NCBI GenBank assembly: GCA_015143295.1
Contig: CM026554.1
Span: 31,199,531-31,263,530 of the forward strand
From: Tetracentron sinense
Taxonomy: Eukaryota > Streptophyta > Magnoliopsida > Trochodendrales > Trochodendraceae
Length of the DNA: 64,000 nt
Direction: 5' to 3'
The notes beneath the pieces are model-generated. The model was not told the origin of the DNA, did no database searches, and saw nothing but the letters and a program-made list of their open reading frames with translations. Position numbers and translations under genes: made by a program. Every line of letters starts with the position of its first letter. Position 1 is the stretch's first letter. This document shows positions 34,364-44,460 of this stretch, one piece after another.

Positions 34364-34787
34364 AGAGTAGGTGATAATATCTTTGATTAGATGATTTAAT
34401 CTCAAGTTAATAAGTTTGAAATTTTGTGTATTATTATAAAATTTAATAATATTTTTTGTTATTTTGAATTGAACATAATTTTTTTTTAATTTCATAATAC
34501 CTAATGAGTTAATTAAGCTTAATCATAATTAAAAATGAGTTAAAAGGGACAAGGGAGACCGGACACTATGATCAGCTAAGAAGGGATCTCGTGGTTCCCC
34601 ATCTTAGAATTCTATTTAAAAATAAAAATAAAAGAACAGTAATGTTGGTGTGCTGCCGACCGACTATAGCTAACCTTAAATTAAAATTTATGAACACGCA
34701 AGTTGTAAAGAAAGGAGTTTCTCACCTTTTATACCTTCTATATTAGTCCAAGCAGTTGGAGCCTTAGAATTTATATGATGAGTGTGA
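34364..34787. other. Spacer between solo LTRs B and C
   Basis: 424 bp, AT-rich. No gene, primer-binding site or purine tract. Because B and C each have their own flanking direct repeats, this is not the interior of one element. Confidence 0.6.
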
Positions 34788-35177
34788 GCGCGGATTTTTC
34801 TCACTTGGTTTTTGACTGAGAATCATCACATATTCATTCTTGGGGGATAGGCTCGGGTGTTTAGATTAGGGGTAATGGTCTCGATTAGAGTCAGAGTAAT
34901 AGGTTCGATTAAGTCCCAAGGAAGGTGCTATGCATCTTGGGGCCCCCATCCTAAGACGGTTACCTACTCCCTAGGTATAAGCCAAATTAAGTCTAAAATT
35001 TGATTAAAATGCCTAAGTCTTTATAATATACTAATCCAAGAAATGACAAATCTTAACTAAGGTCAAACCTTGATTGGGATGCCTACGTACCCGCCGGAGC
35101 AAGATCATACCAAGCATAATTCGGGCACATGAACCCGTGCAGAGGTTAAAGGGAGTGTGTGTTTGCACCAGAGTGGC

Positions 35178-35470
35178 TAAAGGTTAGCCTGGAGGCTATG
35201 GTTGATTGCCCGGGGAGGCCAAATGCAACGGAGTGTCTAGGTTTAGCCAGGAGGATAGTGTTTGAGCCTGGAGGCCAGGTTTGGGCCCAAAGGTCAAGAT
35301 ATGAACCCAGAGGCTAGGGTTTGGGCCCGGAGGCCAAGTACTTAAGCCTGGAGGCTAAGGTTTGGGTTCGGAAGCCAAGGATTTGCACCGGAGTGGTTAG
35401 GGTTAGCCTGGGGCTAAGGGTTCGAGTCGCGAGGCCTAGGGTTTAGCCCGAAGGTTAAGGATGAAGCTTA
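35178..35470. repeat. About 22-bp minisatellite in LTR copy C
   Basis: About ten to twelve degenerate units of the GGGCCCGGAGGCCAAG / AGCCTGGAGGCTAAGG kind. This is the counterpart of 4,547-4,800 in copy A, read from the other strand. Confidence 0.75.
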
Positions 35471-35933
35471 ACCGAGGTAGAGTTGGCTAACTATAGTTGA
35501 GGTTGGGTTAATCATGGTTAAAACTATTAACTACGGTTAAGAATGGCCAAAGTTCGGTTTTAAGGTTCATCTTGATATCTTTGATTTTTTGAGATTTTTC
35601 AAGTTGAGGGATTAACTAGGGTTAAAGTTTTAACCCCGGTTAGGGTTAGAATCCAGTCAAAGTGAGCTTAACCATGATTGAAATCTATTAACCATGGTTA
35701 GGAAGGTGGCCGAGGGCAACCCGAATGTCAAATTGTGATCATTGCATTTTTTAGGATTTTTCAGGTTTTCCAATTTTAGAAGTTAACCGAGGTTAGGTCA
35801 GCTAACTAATGTTAAGTTTAACCCTGGTCAAGGTCTGGTTAGGGACTGGTGTGGGCCCAAGTAGCATGGCAGAGCCTACAATGGCCTCCTACTAGGCCTG
35901 GGCCCTGTGTAAGGCCCATTTACAGAAGATTGG

Positions 35934-37185
35934 AATTGGTGGTAGTGGCTCTACAGCCATTTCCAGACTTTTTCTGGAAATGGTCTTGCAAGCAAGGGGG
36001 GTCAGGGGAGATGCCCAGAGGGTCGAGGGACCCTTAGAGACATTCAGGGACTCTAGCCTGGGCCTGGTCTGGAGTGGGCCCACAGTGGGGTTTTGATAAA
36101 AAACCAGGAAAACCCAAAATGTCGGTAAACTGTTTACCGACATTCTAACATTCATAGATTTGACACATTTTAATGGTTGGAGGGGTCTGATGAGTGTACA
36201 CGGGTCAGAGATGATTAGTGGAGACCTTGGGGACCTGAACTAGGCCCTAGAATGAACCAGAGACCCAAAACATGAGGTCCAGAGATACTGGAATGGGGGA
36301 AACCTAGAATGGCGGTACTTGGATTACCGCAATTTTGGATTTCTCCAAATTATGCGTTTTCCCTTCATGGAGGTGCACCATAGCATCCTCAAGACCTTCC
36401 TCATAGATTGGAGGTGTCCTGGGGGCCTAGGGGAGCTGCTACAATGTAGATAACTATATAGAAGAGAGACTCATTGTCTTCTTCAAAGGGGTATAAGGTC
36501 CGCTATCCCATACGTGGATGAGATAGGGGATCTCACCCTCTGCAAATAATCGAACTCAAGTCCATGGAAATGGACCAGGGACACTAGATAGATGCAAGCA
36601 AAGGAGAAAAAGAAAAGAGAAAGGAAAGGCGTTCCTACCCTCAACTTCAAGCTTCGACAATGGGTAATGGTGCAAGAGGGGGTGCCCTCTTTAGTGGGAG
36701 TAGCCTATGCATGCTAAGACCCAAAGTCTGTTCCTCCCCTCTTGGATCAAATTTCAGATGGAGAGAGAGCTTCTGGGCACACAAGTTCAAGATCCAGGTG
36801 ATTCTACAAAGTTTCTACAGATTTTCTGGGATTTTCTAAGAGTGGGGAAGGAGCTTGACCAAGGGTCAGTATTTATAAAAGGGGAGGGGTTAGGACCCAA
36901 TGGGGATTTATAGGAGGGTTGGTGAGGACCTCAGAATGCGTAGGAGGAGGCTGGTCAGGTGGCTCGGTGGGGGGGGAGGGGCAGAGTTTGCTTTTACACA
37001 AATTTTGGGAATGACGATAATTCCAGTATCGTCATTCCCATACAAGCCAAGATAGATAATGGCGGTAGAACCTTTATCGCTTATTGAATTTTTCCAAAAA
37101 TGGGTCTGACCCAGAGTTAAATGCTTAGCACGCGGTATAGTTTTTTTACCAAATAAGAAATGTCAATGGATAGTCTACCGACATT
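35934..37185. repeat. 27-bp palindromes in LTR copy C
   Basis: Clear examples start at 36118 (perfect AATGTCGGTAAAC-type arms), 36308, 37010 (arms AATGACGATA / TATCGTCATT, perfectly complementary) and 37159. Weaker ones lie at 37058 and 35934. Order and spacing follow copies A and B. Confidence 0.8.
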
Positions 37186-37580
37186 CTTGAAATTCAAATT
37201 TTAGGGCTTGGCCCTCCTCCCCAAGGGCTTGATTTGGGTTATGGGCCCATGGATGTTTGGCTACGGGTCCTGGCCTTAGGGGCCTTGGTTTTGGTTCTAC
37301 ATGGACTTCGGGCCCATGGCTTAGGTTCTAGGGCTAGCTAGGGTTAAGTCTAAGCCCAAGGTTTGACCTAAGGTTAGACTAGGCTAAGACTAGGGTTTGA
37401 CTAGGATTTAACCTAGGGTTTAACCTAGGATTGGACTAGGGTTAATCTAGGTTAATTATGATTAAATTTTTTAACCATGATTAAGGGAGTGTGTAAAAAT
37501 TGGATGCCTATAGTGAGACAAGTCCGCGACTCTTTTAATTCTAAAAATGCAAAACATATGACCGAACTTCGAAGCACAAA

Positions 37581-37750
37581 CTTGATATACTCCCACCTCT
37601 TGCATTAGTAGTAGGGGTGTGGCCTTCAGTAAAGAAAGGTCGGGGGATCCAATTCCCCCAAATATGAGTTGCATGCCCAAGCTAACATTTGACTATACTA
37701 ACGTAGGTAACTGATGCCAAAGGCAAAAAAACAAAAACAAAAAAAGAAAG
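37581..37750 (+). mobile_element. SINE-like family S2, copy 2
   Basis: It contains CCACCTCTTGCATTAGTAGT and AGGTCGGGGGATCCAATTCC, equivalent to the A- and B-box regions of copy 1, and ends in an A-rich tail with C and G interruptions (37,720-37,750). It lies 68 bp beyond solo LTR C. Confidence 0.6.
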
Positions 37751-38700
37751 TACAAATTGATGTAGTGGTGACTAGCACACTACCGATGGGGCAAGTGACT
37801 TTGTCATTATACTAAGGCTTGAGTAAGCACAAAAAAAAAAAGTAAGCACCTCTCGGCGATTATGAGTTTTAGTGTCCTCATTCCCTCCGACCATTAGGAG
37901 ATGAATTTTTCTTTTTTTGTAAAAAAAGCTATTGGATTCAAACCCACGTTATGGAACTCCCAACAGATTAATAACATTTTCTCTTAGGTGACGGGAGTGT
38001 GACACAAGCATCACTTGCTCCACAAATACTAGGGATTAGTGACCTATAGATATGCAGAGCTACATTTTTATGTCGGTGGGGTGAAGGCTGCAAATGAGGT
38101 GAGGGCTGCAAATGAAACCAAGATACTTTCTTGATTTGAATGTGAGCCCCACCTCCTATAGATATAATTGGCTATGATTTGAGAAATGCCACTAAAATTG
38201 GACGGTCGTAGGACAACTCGAGACCATTCTCAAGCAAGTTGCCTAGACTCTCCATTACTTATTAATCTCACAAAAATTATTTTACTAGAGTAATTTGGAG
38301 TGTCTTAACCTATCACCAAAAAAAAAAAAAAACAATATTACTTGAATTAAATTATTTTTCTTGAGTCAAGTTACTTAATTAAACTATATAATTCTACTGA
38401 TTGTAGTAATATTACTTGAATCAAGTTTTTTACTCGTGGACATAGGATTTCCGTGTAGGGGAGTTAACAATAGGGTGTGGGGTTCGGGGTGTAGCCCCAT
38501 AATTTCTTTTAGGACCAATTTTGTGGGCTATCTCGTCTCTTATTGTCTGTTTGTTAAATATATATCTTTTAAAGTTAGGGCTTCCCTTCTCGTGGTTATG
38601 TCATCTTAAATTATAAAACTTAATTTTTTATGTCCTTTTTAAAGTTTTGGGGGCAACTGTCCCATTACTCCATGCCTATGCAGTCTTAAATTAAATAATA
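37751..38700. other. AT-rich spacer, no gene seen
   Basis: No gene. Repeated ACTTGAATTAA / ACTTGAATCAAGTT strings occur near 38,340-38,430 and again at 39,180-39,245, so this DNA and the segment after the next MITE are probably a local duplication. Confidence 0.45.
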
Positions 38701-38703
38701 TAA

Positions 38704-38992
38704 GGTGGTGTTTGTTAACACTAGTATAAAAAGAAGTGCTTATTTGAAAATTTTTCTTAGTTGGATTTTAGATTGCTAAGTTGAAGGTTAATTGCATGTC
38801 TACATTTGAGAGATTTTAGGAGTAAGAACATCTACTTTAAAAAGTTGCTATGGATCTACTTTTTAAAGTAGAAGTTTTTATCCCTAAAATCTCTAAACAT
38901 GCAATTAACCTTCAACCCAACAATCTAAAATCCAACTAAGCATAATTTTCAAATAAATATTTCTTTTTAGACTAGTGTTAACAAACGCCACC
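38704..38992. mobile_element. Long-hairpin MITE, Tourist-like
   Basis: The 289-bp element is almost one long hairpin. GGTGGTGTTTGTTAACACTA on the left faces TAGTGTTAACAAACGCCACC on the right, and complementarity continues inward for about 130 bp to a short loop near 38,845. It is flanked by TAA on each side (38701-38703 and 38993-38995), the 3-bp TWA target of PIF/Harbinger elements. Transcription would give a long near-perfect dsRNA, a plausible small-RNA source. Confidence 0.8.
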
Positions 38993-38995
38993 TAA

Positions 38996-39014
38996 GTATA
39001 AGTTCAGCCTTCTT

Positions 39015-39046
<32 letters not shown>

Positions 39047-39452
39047 CCTTGTTTACTACATATAATCTTTTCATCCCCCTGGCCCCATGTAGCTCCGCCC
39101 CTACTTGCGGATGATAATGGAGCATAGGGTCTTCATTAATTATCCATCTCATAAAATAATTTTAAGTTATTTTTCCTGAGTCAAATTACTTGATTGAAAT
39201 ATATAATTCTATTGATTTGAGTAGTATTACTTGAATTAAGTTATTTTACTTGCAGAAGATAATGGAGCTTAGGGCATCCCAAAAATTTGGATGTCTCAAG
39301 ATCACATCTTCTCTAGAACGTACAGTTTCGGGTTGTCCTATTTGATCTTACGGCCTAAATAACATTATTCTTAGAAAAATGATTAATAGACCGCAAGATA
39401 TGAGTAGTCGAATCCAACTTTCTACCTATGTGAGAAGAAAATTGATACCCAT
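38996..39452. other. Spacer with T/G homopolymer
   Basis: No gene. A 13-base T run followed by 21 G lies at 39,012-39,045. Confidence 0.5.
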
Positions 39453-39612
39453 CTAGGAAGCACGGGTACGTCGATACTTAGATATGGCAATATGATACGC
39501 GTACGGGGATACGACAAAAATTATGAAAAAAAACTAAGTTTTACTTTAGAGTGCCGTATCTAATACAGCGATATGGGTATGTTTCCATTTTCAAAGTATT
39601 CGTGCTTCCTAG
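39453..39612. mobile_element. hAT-like MITE with perfect 8-bp TSD
   Basis: The 160-bp element has ends CTAGGAAGCACGGGTAC and a right end reading TATTCGTGCTTCCTAG. It is flanked by ATACCCAT at 39445-39452 and again at 39613-39620, a perfect 8-bp target duplication typical of hAT elements. The interior is rich in GATACG-type repeats. A related copy lies at 42,761-42,940. Confidence 0.85.
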
Positions 39613-39782
39613 ATACCCATATATCCGGAATCATGACATTGTCAATCAAAGTTAAAAAGTATCACAGTATCATATGCCATATTCTGATTGATATTCCAAT
39701 TGAGTGGCTGTCTACTCTAGGCTAGCATGCGTCAAATTTTCATTTTTCTTCCTCTAATATTATCCGGAAAAAAATTAGTTCT

Positions 39783-39935
39783 GGTGGATGCCCTAGCTCA
39801 CAAAACATGCTGCACCTAATGATAATTTTGGGGAGAAGTCATTTTATTTTCTACCCTCATTTTCACTTTTCTCCAAATGATATCTCTCCCCTTCAAAACG
39901 TCATACGTCCCATGTTTTGTGGATGGCTGAGTGCC
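39783..39935. mobile_element. Short MITE, family M1, copy 4
   Basis: It contains TTTTGGGGAGAAGTCATTTT, then CACTTTTCTCC, and ends GTCCCATGTTTTGTGGATGG, matching copies 1 and 2. The left TIR is decayed (CACAAAACATGCTGCAC). The limits are approximate. Confidence 0.55.
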
Positions 39936-40440
39936 AAGCTAATCTTTTGCCATACTATCATGCAAAACTCCCCATTCATGGTGAACTCCTGGTGCTTACA
40001 AGTAACAATTAAAATTTTAAAATGCCTTCGACTAGAAGTAAAGAAAAAGGACAAAAAAAACATAGCTATGGATTTGACTGAGCGCCTCCTCCCAGCAAGA
40101 CGCAAAATAGGTAAACTCCGCCTACCAATAACTAACCCTAACCAAAAATAAGACTAACTACAAGATACAATCAGAACCAATTGAATTCGTGGAAATTGCA
40201 TCCAAAGGTTAACATGTGTCCCTATTAATCCTTATTAACTATGGTTAAGATTCATTAACCCTTAGGTTCAATATTCTAACCTTATTAATTATGGTTAAGA
40301 TTCATTAACCTTTAGATTCAATCATTGGTTTTTAGAAAAATATATTTAAAATTTTTTAAATTCTGGTTAAAAACTTTAATCCTTTTTTTTTTAATTAAGG
40401 ACCCATAGGACCAGATATTATTTACTTACGTTACAAGAGT
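39936..40440. other. Spacer with GGTTAAGATTCATTAACC repeats
   Basis: No gene. TTATTAACTATGGTTAAGAT and TTATTAATTATGGTTAAGAT (about 40,233 and 40,281) are two copies of a roughly 48-bp unit of the same GGTTAA-rich kind seen at 29,200-29,740. Confidence 0.5.
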
Positions 40441-40571
40441 CAACTGGTTAGAAGTTAGCTGGGCGGTGGAGCTCTTGCAACTCCTATCCCTTGGAGGGAT
40501 TAGATCCCTAGACCTCTACCCTTGGAAGGTCACACCCCTACCACTCATGCAAGAGGTGGGGGTGTAGAATT
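40441..40571 (-). mobile_element. SINE-like family S2, copy 3
   Basis: The reverse complement reads CCACCTCTTGCATGAGTGGT, then AGAGGTCTAGGGATCTAATC, then GGAGTTGCAAGAGCTCCACC, matching copies at 31,881 and 37,581. The tail is not clear. Confidence 0.55.
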
Positions 40572-41051
40572 TTTAATCCTTAGGGTTAACATTTGTTTAA
40601 TATTTTTTTTCTAGAAACTAATATTAGATTGTTGAATCCTAATCTTAACTATAGTTAATAGGGTTAACAGGGACACGTGTAGAACTGTGGATGCGATTGA
40701 ACTCTTCCCGGATTAAGATCAGAAACAGCGCCCAATGAAACCATTACGACAACACAGCAGCACGCAGCACGCGGCACACTGCTGTTGGTGATTGGGCAGA
40801 GCAGCCCAAAAGCAGGCCCTATTGCTGATTTGTACCATAGCCTATAGGCATTTTCGTAATATCAAAATTTAGAAAGGCAAAAATGAGGCGTAAAACGTGG
40901 AAGACTGTACAACTGCCCACGCAGTCGCAGTCTAAGTCGTCCCGAAACGAACACACATAAACTAAATCAAAATTAAAACTTCAAATCCAAATCACAAAAT
41001 ATTAATAATAACATTATTATTAAAATCGTAATTTGGTGGGATTCAAAGAAA
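40572..41051 (+). other. Upstream region of the host gene
   Basis: This holds GGTTAA-type repeat remnants to about 40,690, then non-repetitive DNA with a GATTGGGC (inverted CCAAT) at about 40,789 and CAGCACGCAGCACGCGGCAC. No strong TATA box could be chosen; ATAAACTAAATC at about 40,957 is AT-rich. It is taken as the promoter and 5' untranslated region by position only. Confidence 0.4.
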
Positions 41052-42153
41052 ATGAAGTCTTTGAAGACCTCAAACCCTTCATGCCGAGTCTCTCCACTTC
41101 TCTCTTCCATGGCCGAGATCCAGAACCAACCCCATAAACCCAAACCCCAACGGTCATGTTTTCTGCCCTGTTTCCGATTCTCCGGCGAAGTTCCCGATCC
41201 CGACGATACCAATTTCCCGAGCAGCCGTAGAAAGATCCGTTGGTTTTCCCGGACAAGGTTTCGGATGAAGAAATCTGGTACCAAAACTGTGCCCCTCGAA
41301 GCTCCAATCCCCGAGAAATCGAACCTCAGTACAGAAATTGAACCGGTGGACTCCGGCGAGATCACCGACAAACGTCAGATTCCGGCAACTCTAGTGGTGG
41401 CGTCAGATCAAAGCGTCAAGTTGAAAGCTCGAAAGGTATGAAAAAACAACTCCATTTTCGCTTCTGAGTTCTGACTCGTGAAATGATCCAAATCCAACTG
41501 GATTTTTTTATCCGGCGTAATTTAGCTTCTGGCCTTTTTGGGGTTTTTGAAGATCGGGCGTAATTTAGCATCCCTGAGATTTTCCGTACTTTTGTTTTCA
41601 GACAAAGCACGGAATTGTCCAAAGCACAATCCTCGAAATTCGTAAACCATTGGATCATGTGACTCCCGTGGAAGGCGACACGTGTCATCAACAGTTACCA
41701 ATTCACCGGAAAACAGAGTCTAAAATTGCCGGCGGCAGCCAACCCGGTTCACCGGGAAACAATCCCAAATCCAGTAAGAAACTTATGTTCACTCTCGCAC
41801 CTTCTTTTCCTCTGGCAACTGCACACCCGTCCCGCCGTTCTCGACTTGTCGGAGAGAAATCTGGCCGGAGAAATGACACACTGGCCGGAAAACTTGATCC
41901 GATTGTGGGTATGTCGATTCTGATGGTAACTCTAGCTATAATGCTATTGTGGGGCAGATTATGTGCCATTGTTTGCACCTCGGTGTGCTTCTACTTCGTC
42001 CCTCGCCTCCGAATCGCCGGTAAATCGGATGTTAATAGGGATAACCGGTCGGAATCCGGTGATTCTGGGTTGAATTCTGTGGAGTGTAAGAAGAAGGTTG
42101 TCTTAGAAGGGTTTCTGGAGAGGAACCGCCGGAATACGATCGGAATTTTGTAG
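41052..42153 (+). CDS. Two-exon single-pass membrane protein of unknown function
   Basis: Exon 1 is 41052-41435 (128 codons), intron 41436-41601 (166 bp, AAAG|GTATG donor, TTTTGTTTTCAG acceptor, phase 0), exon 2 41602-42153, ending at TAG: 311 residues. A second in-frame ATG at 41109 (context TTCCATGGCC, start MAEIQNQPHK) may be the real start and gives 292 residues. The N-terminus has a Cys/aromatic patch, CFLPCFRFSGEV, then a basic Ser/Arg/Lys-rich linker. One hydrophobic segment, GMSILMVTLAIMLLWGRLC and onward (residues about 230-261), is a likely membrane helix, followed by PRLR and a C-terminal KKKVVLEGFLERNRR motif. This layout recalls the plant protein family of Arabidopsis At5g23160, which is uncharacterised; I am moderately sure of that match. 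Coding GC is higher than in the surrounding DNA and there are no stops or frameshifts, unlike every transposon frame here. Confidence 0.8.
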
Positions 42154-42263
42154 TGACGATTTAGAGGGGTGTGTAGGTTAGTAAATTACCTAGAAGTGTA
42201 GCTAAAATGAGCCAGAAAGTTATAAATATGATTTTTGAATGGGGCTGATTTTGTATTGGTTTA

Positions 42264-42410
42264 TGCTCCGTTTGTTTTGAGGTAAAATAAGGGAAAACAA
42301 ATGAATTCTATGAAAAATGTCATTTTCCAAGTGTACTTTCTTTAGGACATCTGACATTTTTCGTGAAATTCATTTGTTTTCCTCTATTTTACTTCGAAAC
42401 AAACGGAGCA
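42264..42410. mobile_element. Hairpin MITE just downstream of the host gene
   Basis: 147 bp with long inverted repeats: TGCTCCGTTTGTTTTGAGGT on the left and ACTTCGAAACAAACGGAGCA on the right, with complementarity continuing through AAAACAAATGAATT / AATTCATTTGTTTT. It lies 110 bp after the stop codon of the 41,052-42,153 gene, so it may fall in its 3' untranslated region. Target duplication not established. Confidence 0.75.
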
Positions 42411-42760
42411 TTAGTGTAAATTATAAGAAAAAAGTATAGAAGGATGGTTGAATCTTAGATATTAATTTTGAACCGAAGCTTTGCTTCACGGTGTTGAAGC
42501 GGAGCTCCTCTCCATACATGGCATGTTTGTAATAATTGAAAAAGGTTAGGGAATTTAAAAACATATAATTACAAAATTATCACCATCTAAAAAAGGGGAG
42601 CTCTGTTCAACTCCTTAGAGCTCCTCTTTGTATTTAAAAAAGTAAATCTTAATTATGTGCAAGGGTGGTGTTTAATTGGTCTTTGTTGTCACGTGAGATT
42701 GATTAGTAGGCACGTAGGAGAGGCTTAAATTTTCTGGCTGACAAAACTCGGCAGTCGGCT
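42411..42760. other. Spacer, no gene seen
   Basis: No gene. GGAGCTCCTCTCCATAC (42,501) and GGGGAGCTCTGTTCAACTCC (42,595) form short imperfect inverted repeats, perhaps the ends of another small MITE. Confidence 0.35.
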
Positions 42761-42940
42761 CAAGGAATGCCAAGCACGGGTATAGCAATACTTAGATACG
42801 GCGATATGATACAGGTATGACAATACGGCATAAATTCTGAAAAACAATTAAGAGTGCCATATCCGATACGACGATACGGGTACGACAATATGGATACGTT
42901 TCCATTTTCATTCCATTTTTATAGTATCCGTGCTTCCTAG
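42761..42940. mobile_element. hAT-like MITE, second copy, diverged
   Basis: The right end, GTATCCGTGCTTCCTAG, and interior runs such as GATACGGCGATATGATAC match the element at 39,453-39,612. The left end CAAGGAATGCCAAGCACGGG has diverged and no target duplication remains. Confidence 0.6.
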
Positions 42941-43047
42941 TCACTTTCTTTAAATAATAAACCAAATGAATGACTTTGTGTGACGATCACAAGTGGTGAC
43001 AAAAAAATGTTTTATTATCAAGGAGAAATGAGTTATAAAACAGAAAT

Positions 43048-44429
43048 GAGAAAATACATTTACACCCCTGAGGTTTGACGAAAAGACACAGACCCCTCAT
43101 GTTTCAGAAAATATATTAAGTATCCCTAATTTTTCAAAATATTGACACTTACATTCATTCCATCAATTGACCGTTAGTCAACTAACAGCATGATGATGTC
43201 ATATGATAAAATGGTATGAACTATCAAAAATGTCTTTTTTATTAAATTTGTCATTTTTCACTTTTCTCATATACGAAATTGTCCCCTCATTTTTAAATGA
43301 AGTCAAATCCTCTAGGGGTGGCCACATGTCCTTTTTGACACCCCTTAAGGTAGCCACATGTCTTTCTTGACATCCCTTGAGGTAGCCACGTGACTTTTTT
43401 ACACCCCTTAAATGAGGTTAGATTCACCCACCCCTAGGGTTCACCGGCCCATCCTTGGTTTTGGTTTTTTTTTCTAAATATTATTATTTTTAATTTAAAA
43501 TTGTTTTTAAGACTTTTTTAATATTAAAATATAAAAGAATTAATATTTTTTATAAAAAAAAAAAACCAAGGATGGGCGGGTGAACCCAAGGGGTGGCCAC
43601 ATGTCCTTTTTGATACCCTTTTGAATTGGTCACGTGTCCCTTTTGATACCCCTTAACTGTGGTTAAGATTCACCCACCCCTAGGGTTCACTCACCCATCC
43701 TTGTTTTTTGTTTTGTTTTTTTTTTAATATTAGTTTTTTAAAAAAATATTAATTCTTTTTTTAAAATTTAAAAACTGTTTTTAAGGCTTTTTTAATATTA
43801 AAATATTTTTTTAAAAAAAATTAATATAAAAAAAAAACCAAGGATGAGCGGGTGAACCGTTGAGGTGGCCATGTGTCCTTTTTGACACCCTTTGAAGTAG
43901 CCACGTGTCCTTTATGACACCCCTTAAATTGGGTTAGATTCACCCACATCTTGGGTTAACCAACCCATCTTTGTTATTTTTAAAAAATATTAATTCTTTT
44001 TTTTTTAATATTAAAAAGCCTTAAAAACAATTTTTAAATTTTAAAAAAAGAAATAATATTTAGAAAGAAAAAAAAAATCAAGGATGGGCGGGTGAACCCT
44101 AGGGGTGGGTGAATCTAACCCCATTTAAGAGATGTGTCAAAAAAGACACATGGCCACCCCTAGAGGATTTGACTTCATTTAAAAATGAGAGGACAATGTC
44201 GTATATGAGAAAAGTGGAAAATGACAACTTTAGTAAAGGGTATTTTTGATAGTTCATACCGCTTTATCGCATGACATCACCATTCTGTCAGTTGACTAAC
44301 GGTCAACTGATGGAAGGGGTGTAAGTGTTAGTATTTTGAAAAGTAGGGGTACCTAATGTATTTTCTGAAACTTGAGGTGGTCTATGTGTATTTTCATCAT
44401 ACCTCAGGGGTGTAAATGTATTTTCTCCA
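43048..44429. mobile_element. 1.4-kb foldback element with internal tandem repeats
   Basis: GAGAAAATACATTTACACCC begins a left arm that is matched in inverted orientation by a right arm ending GGGTGTAAATGTATTTTCTC. The arms stay similar for about 280 bp, through GTTGACTAACGGTCAACTG-type sequence. The middle (43,300-44,160) is built of repeats of GGTGGCCACATGTCCTTTTT, GACACCCCTT and CCAAGGATGGGCGGGTGAAC, in both orientations. The flanks AACAGAAAT (43039-43047) and AAAAGAAAT (44430-44438) agree at 8 of 9 positions, as for a Mutator-like insertion. There is no transposase. Confidence 0.65.
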
Positions 44430-44460
44430 AAAAGAAATTATTAAAGAGAAATGTTATAAT

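Larger units (their letters stand above)
34793..37512 (-). mobile_element. Solo LTR, family L1, copy C (2.7 kb)
   Basis: Reverse-complement homologue of copy A, 2,720 bp against 2,716. Its left edge is TGTGAGCGCGG and its right edge GGATGCCTATA, where the LTR's first dinucleotide has decayed from TG to TA. The flanks ATGAG (34788-34792) and GTGAG (37513-37517) match at 4 of 5 positions. It holds a GGCTTAGGC-type minisatellite (about 35,178-35,470) and about six of the 27-bp palindromes. Confidence 0.78.

Noticed and set aside
32060..37512. LTRs B and C as the two ends of one very short element (TRIM-like)
   Set aside because: Each has its own flanking direct repeat, the spacer lacks primer site and purine tract, and B lacks the minisatellite present in C.
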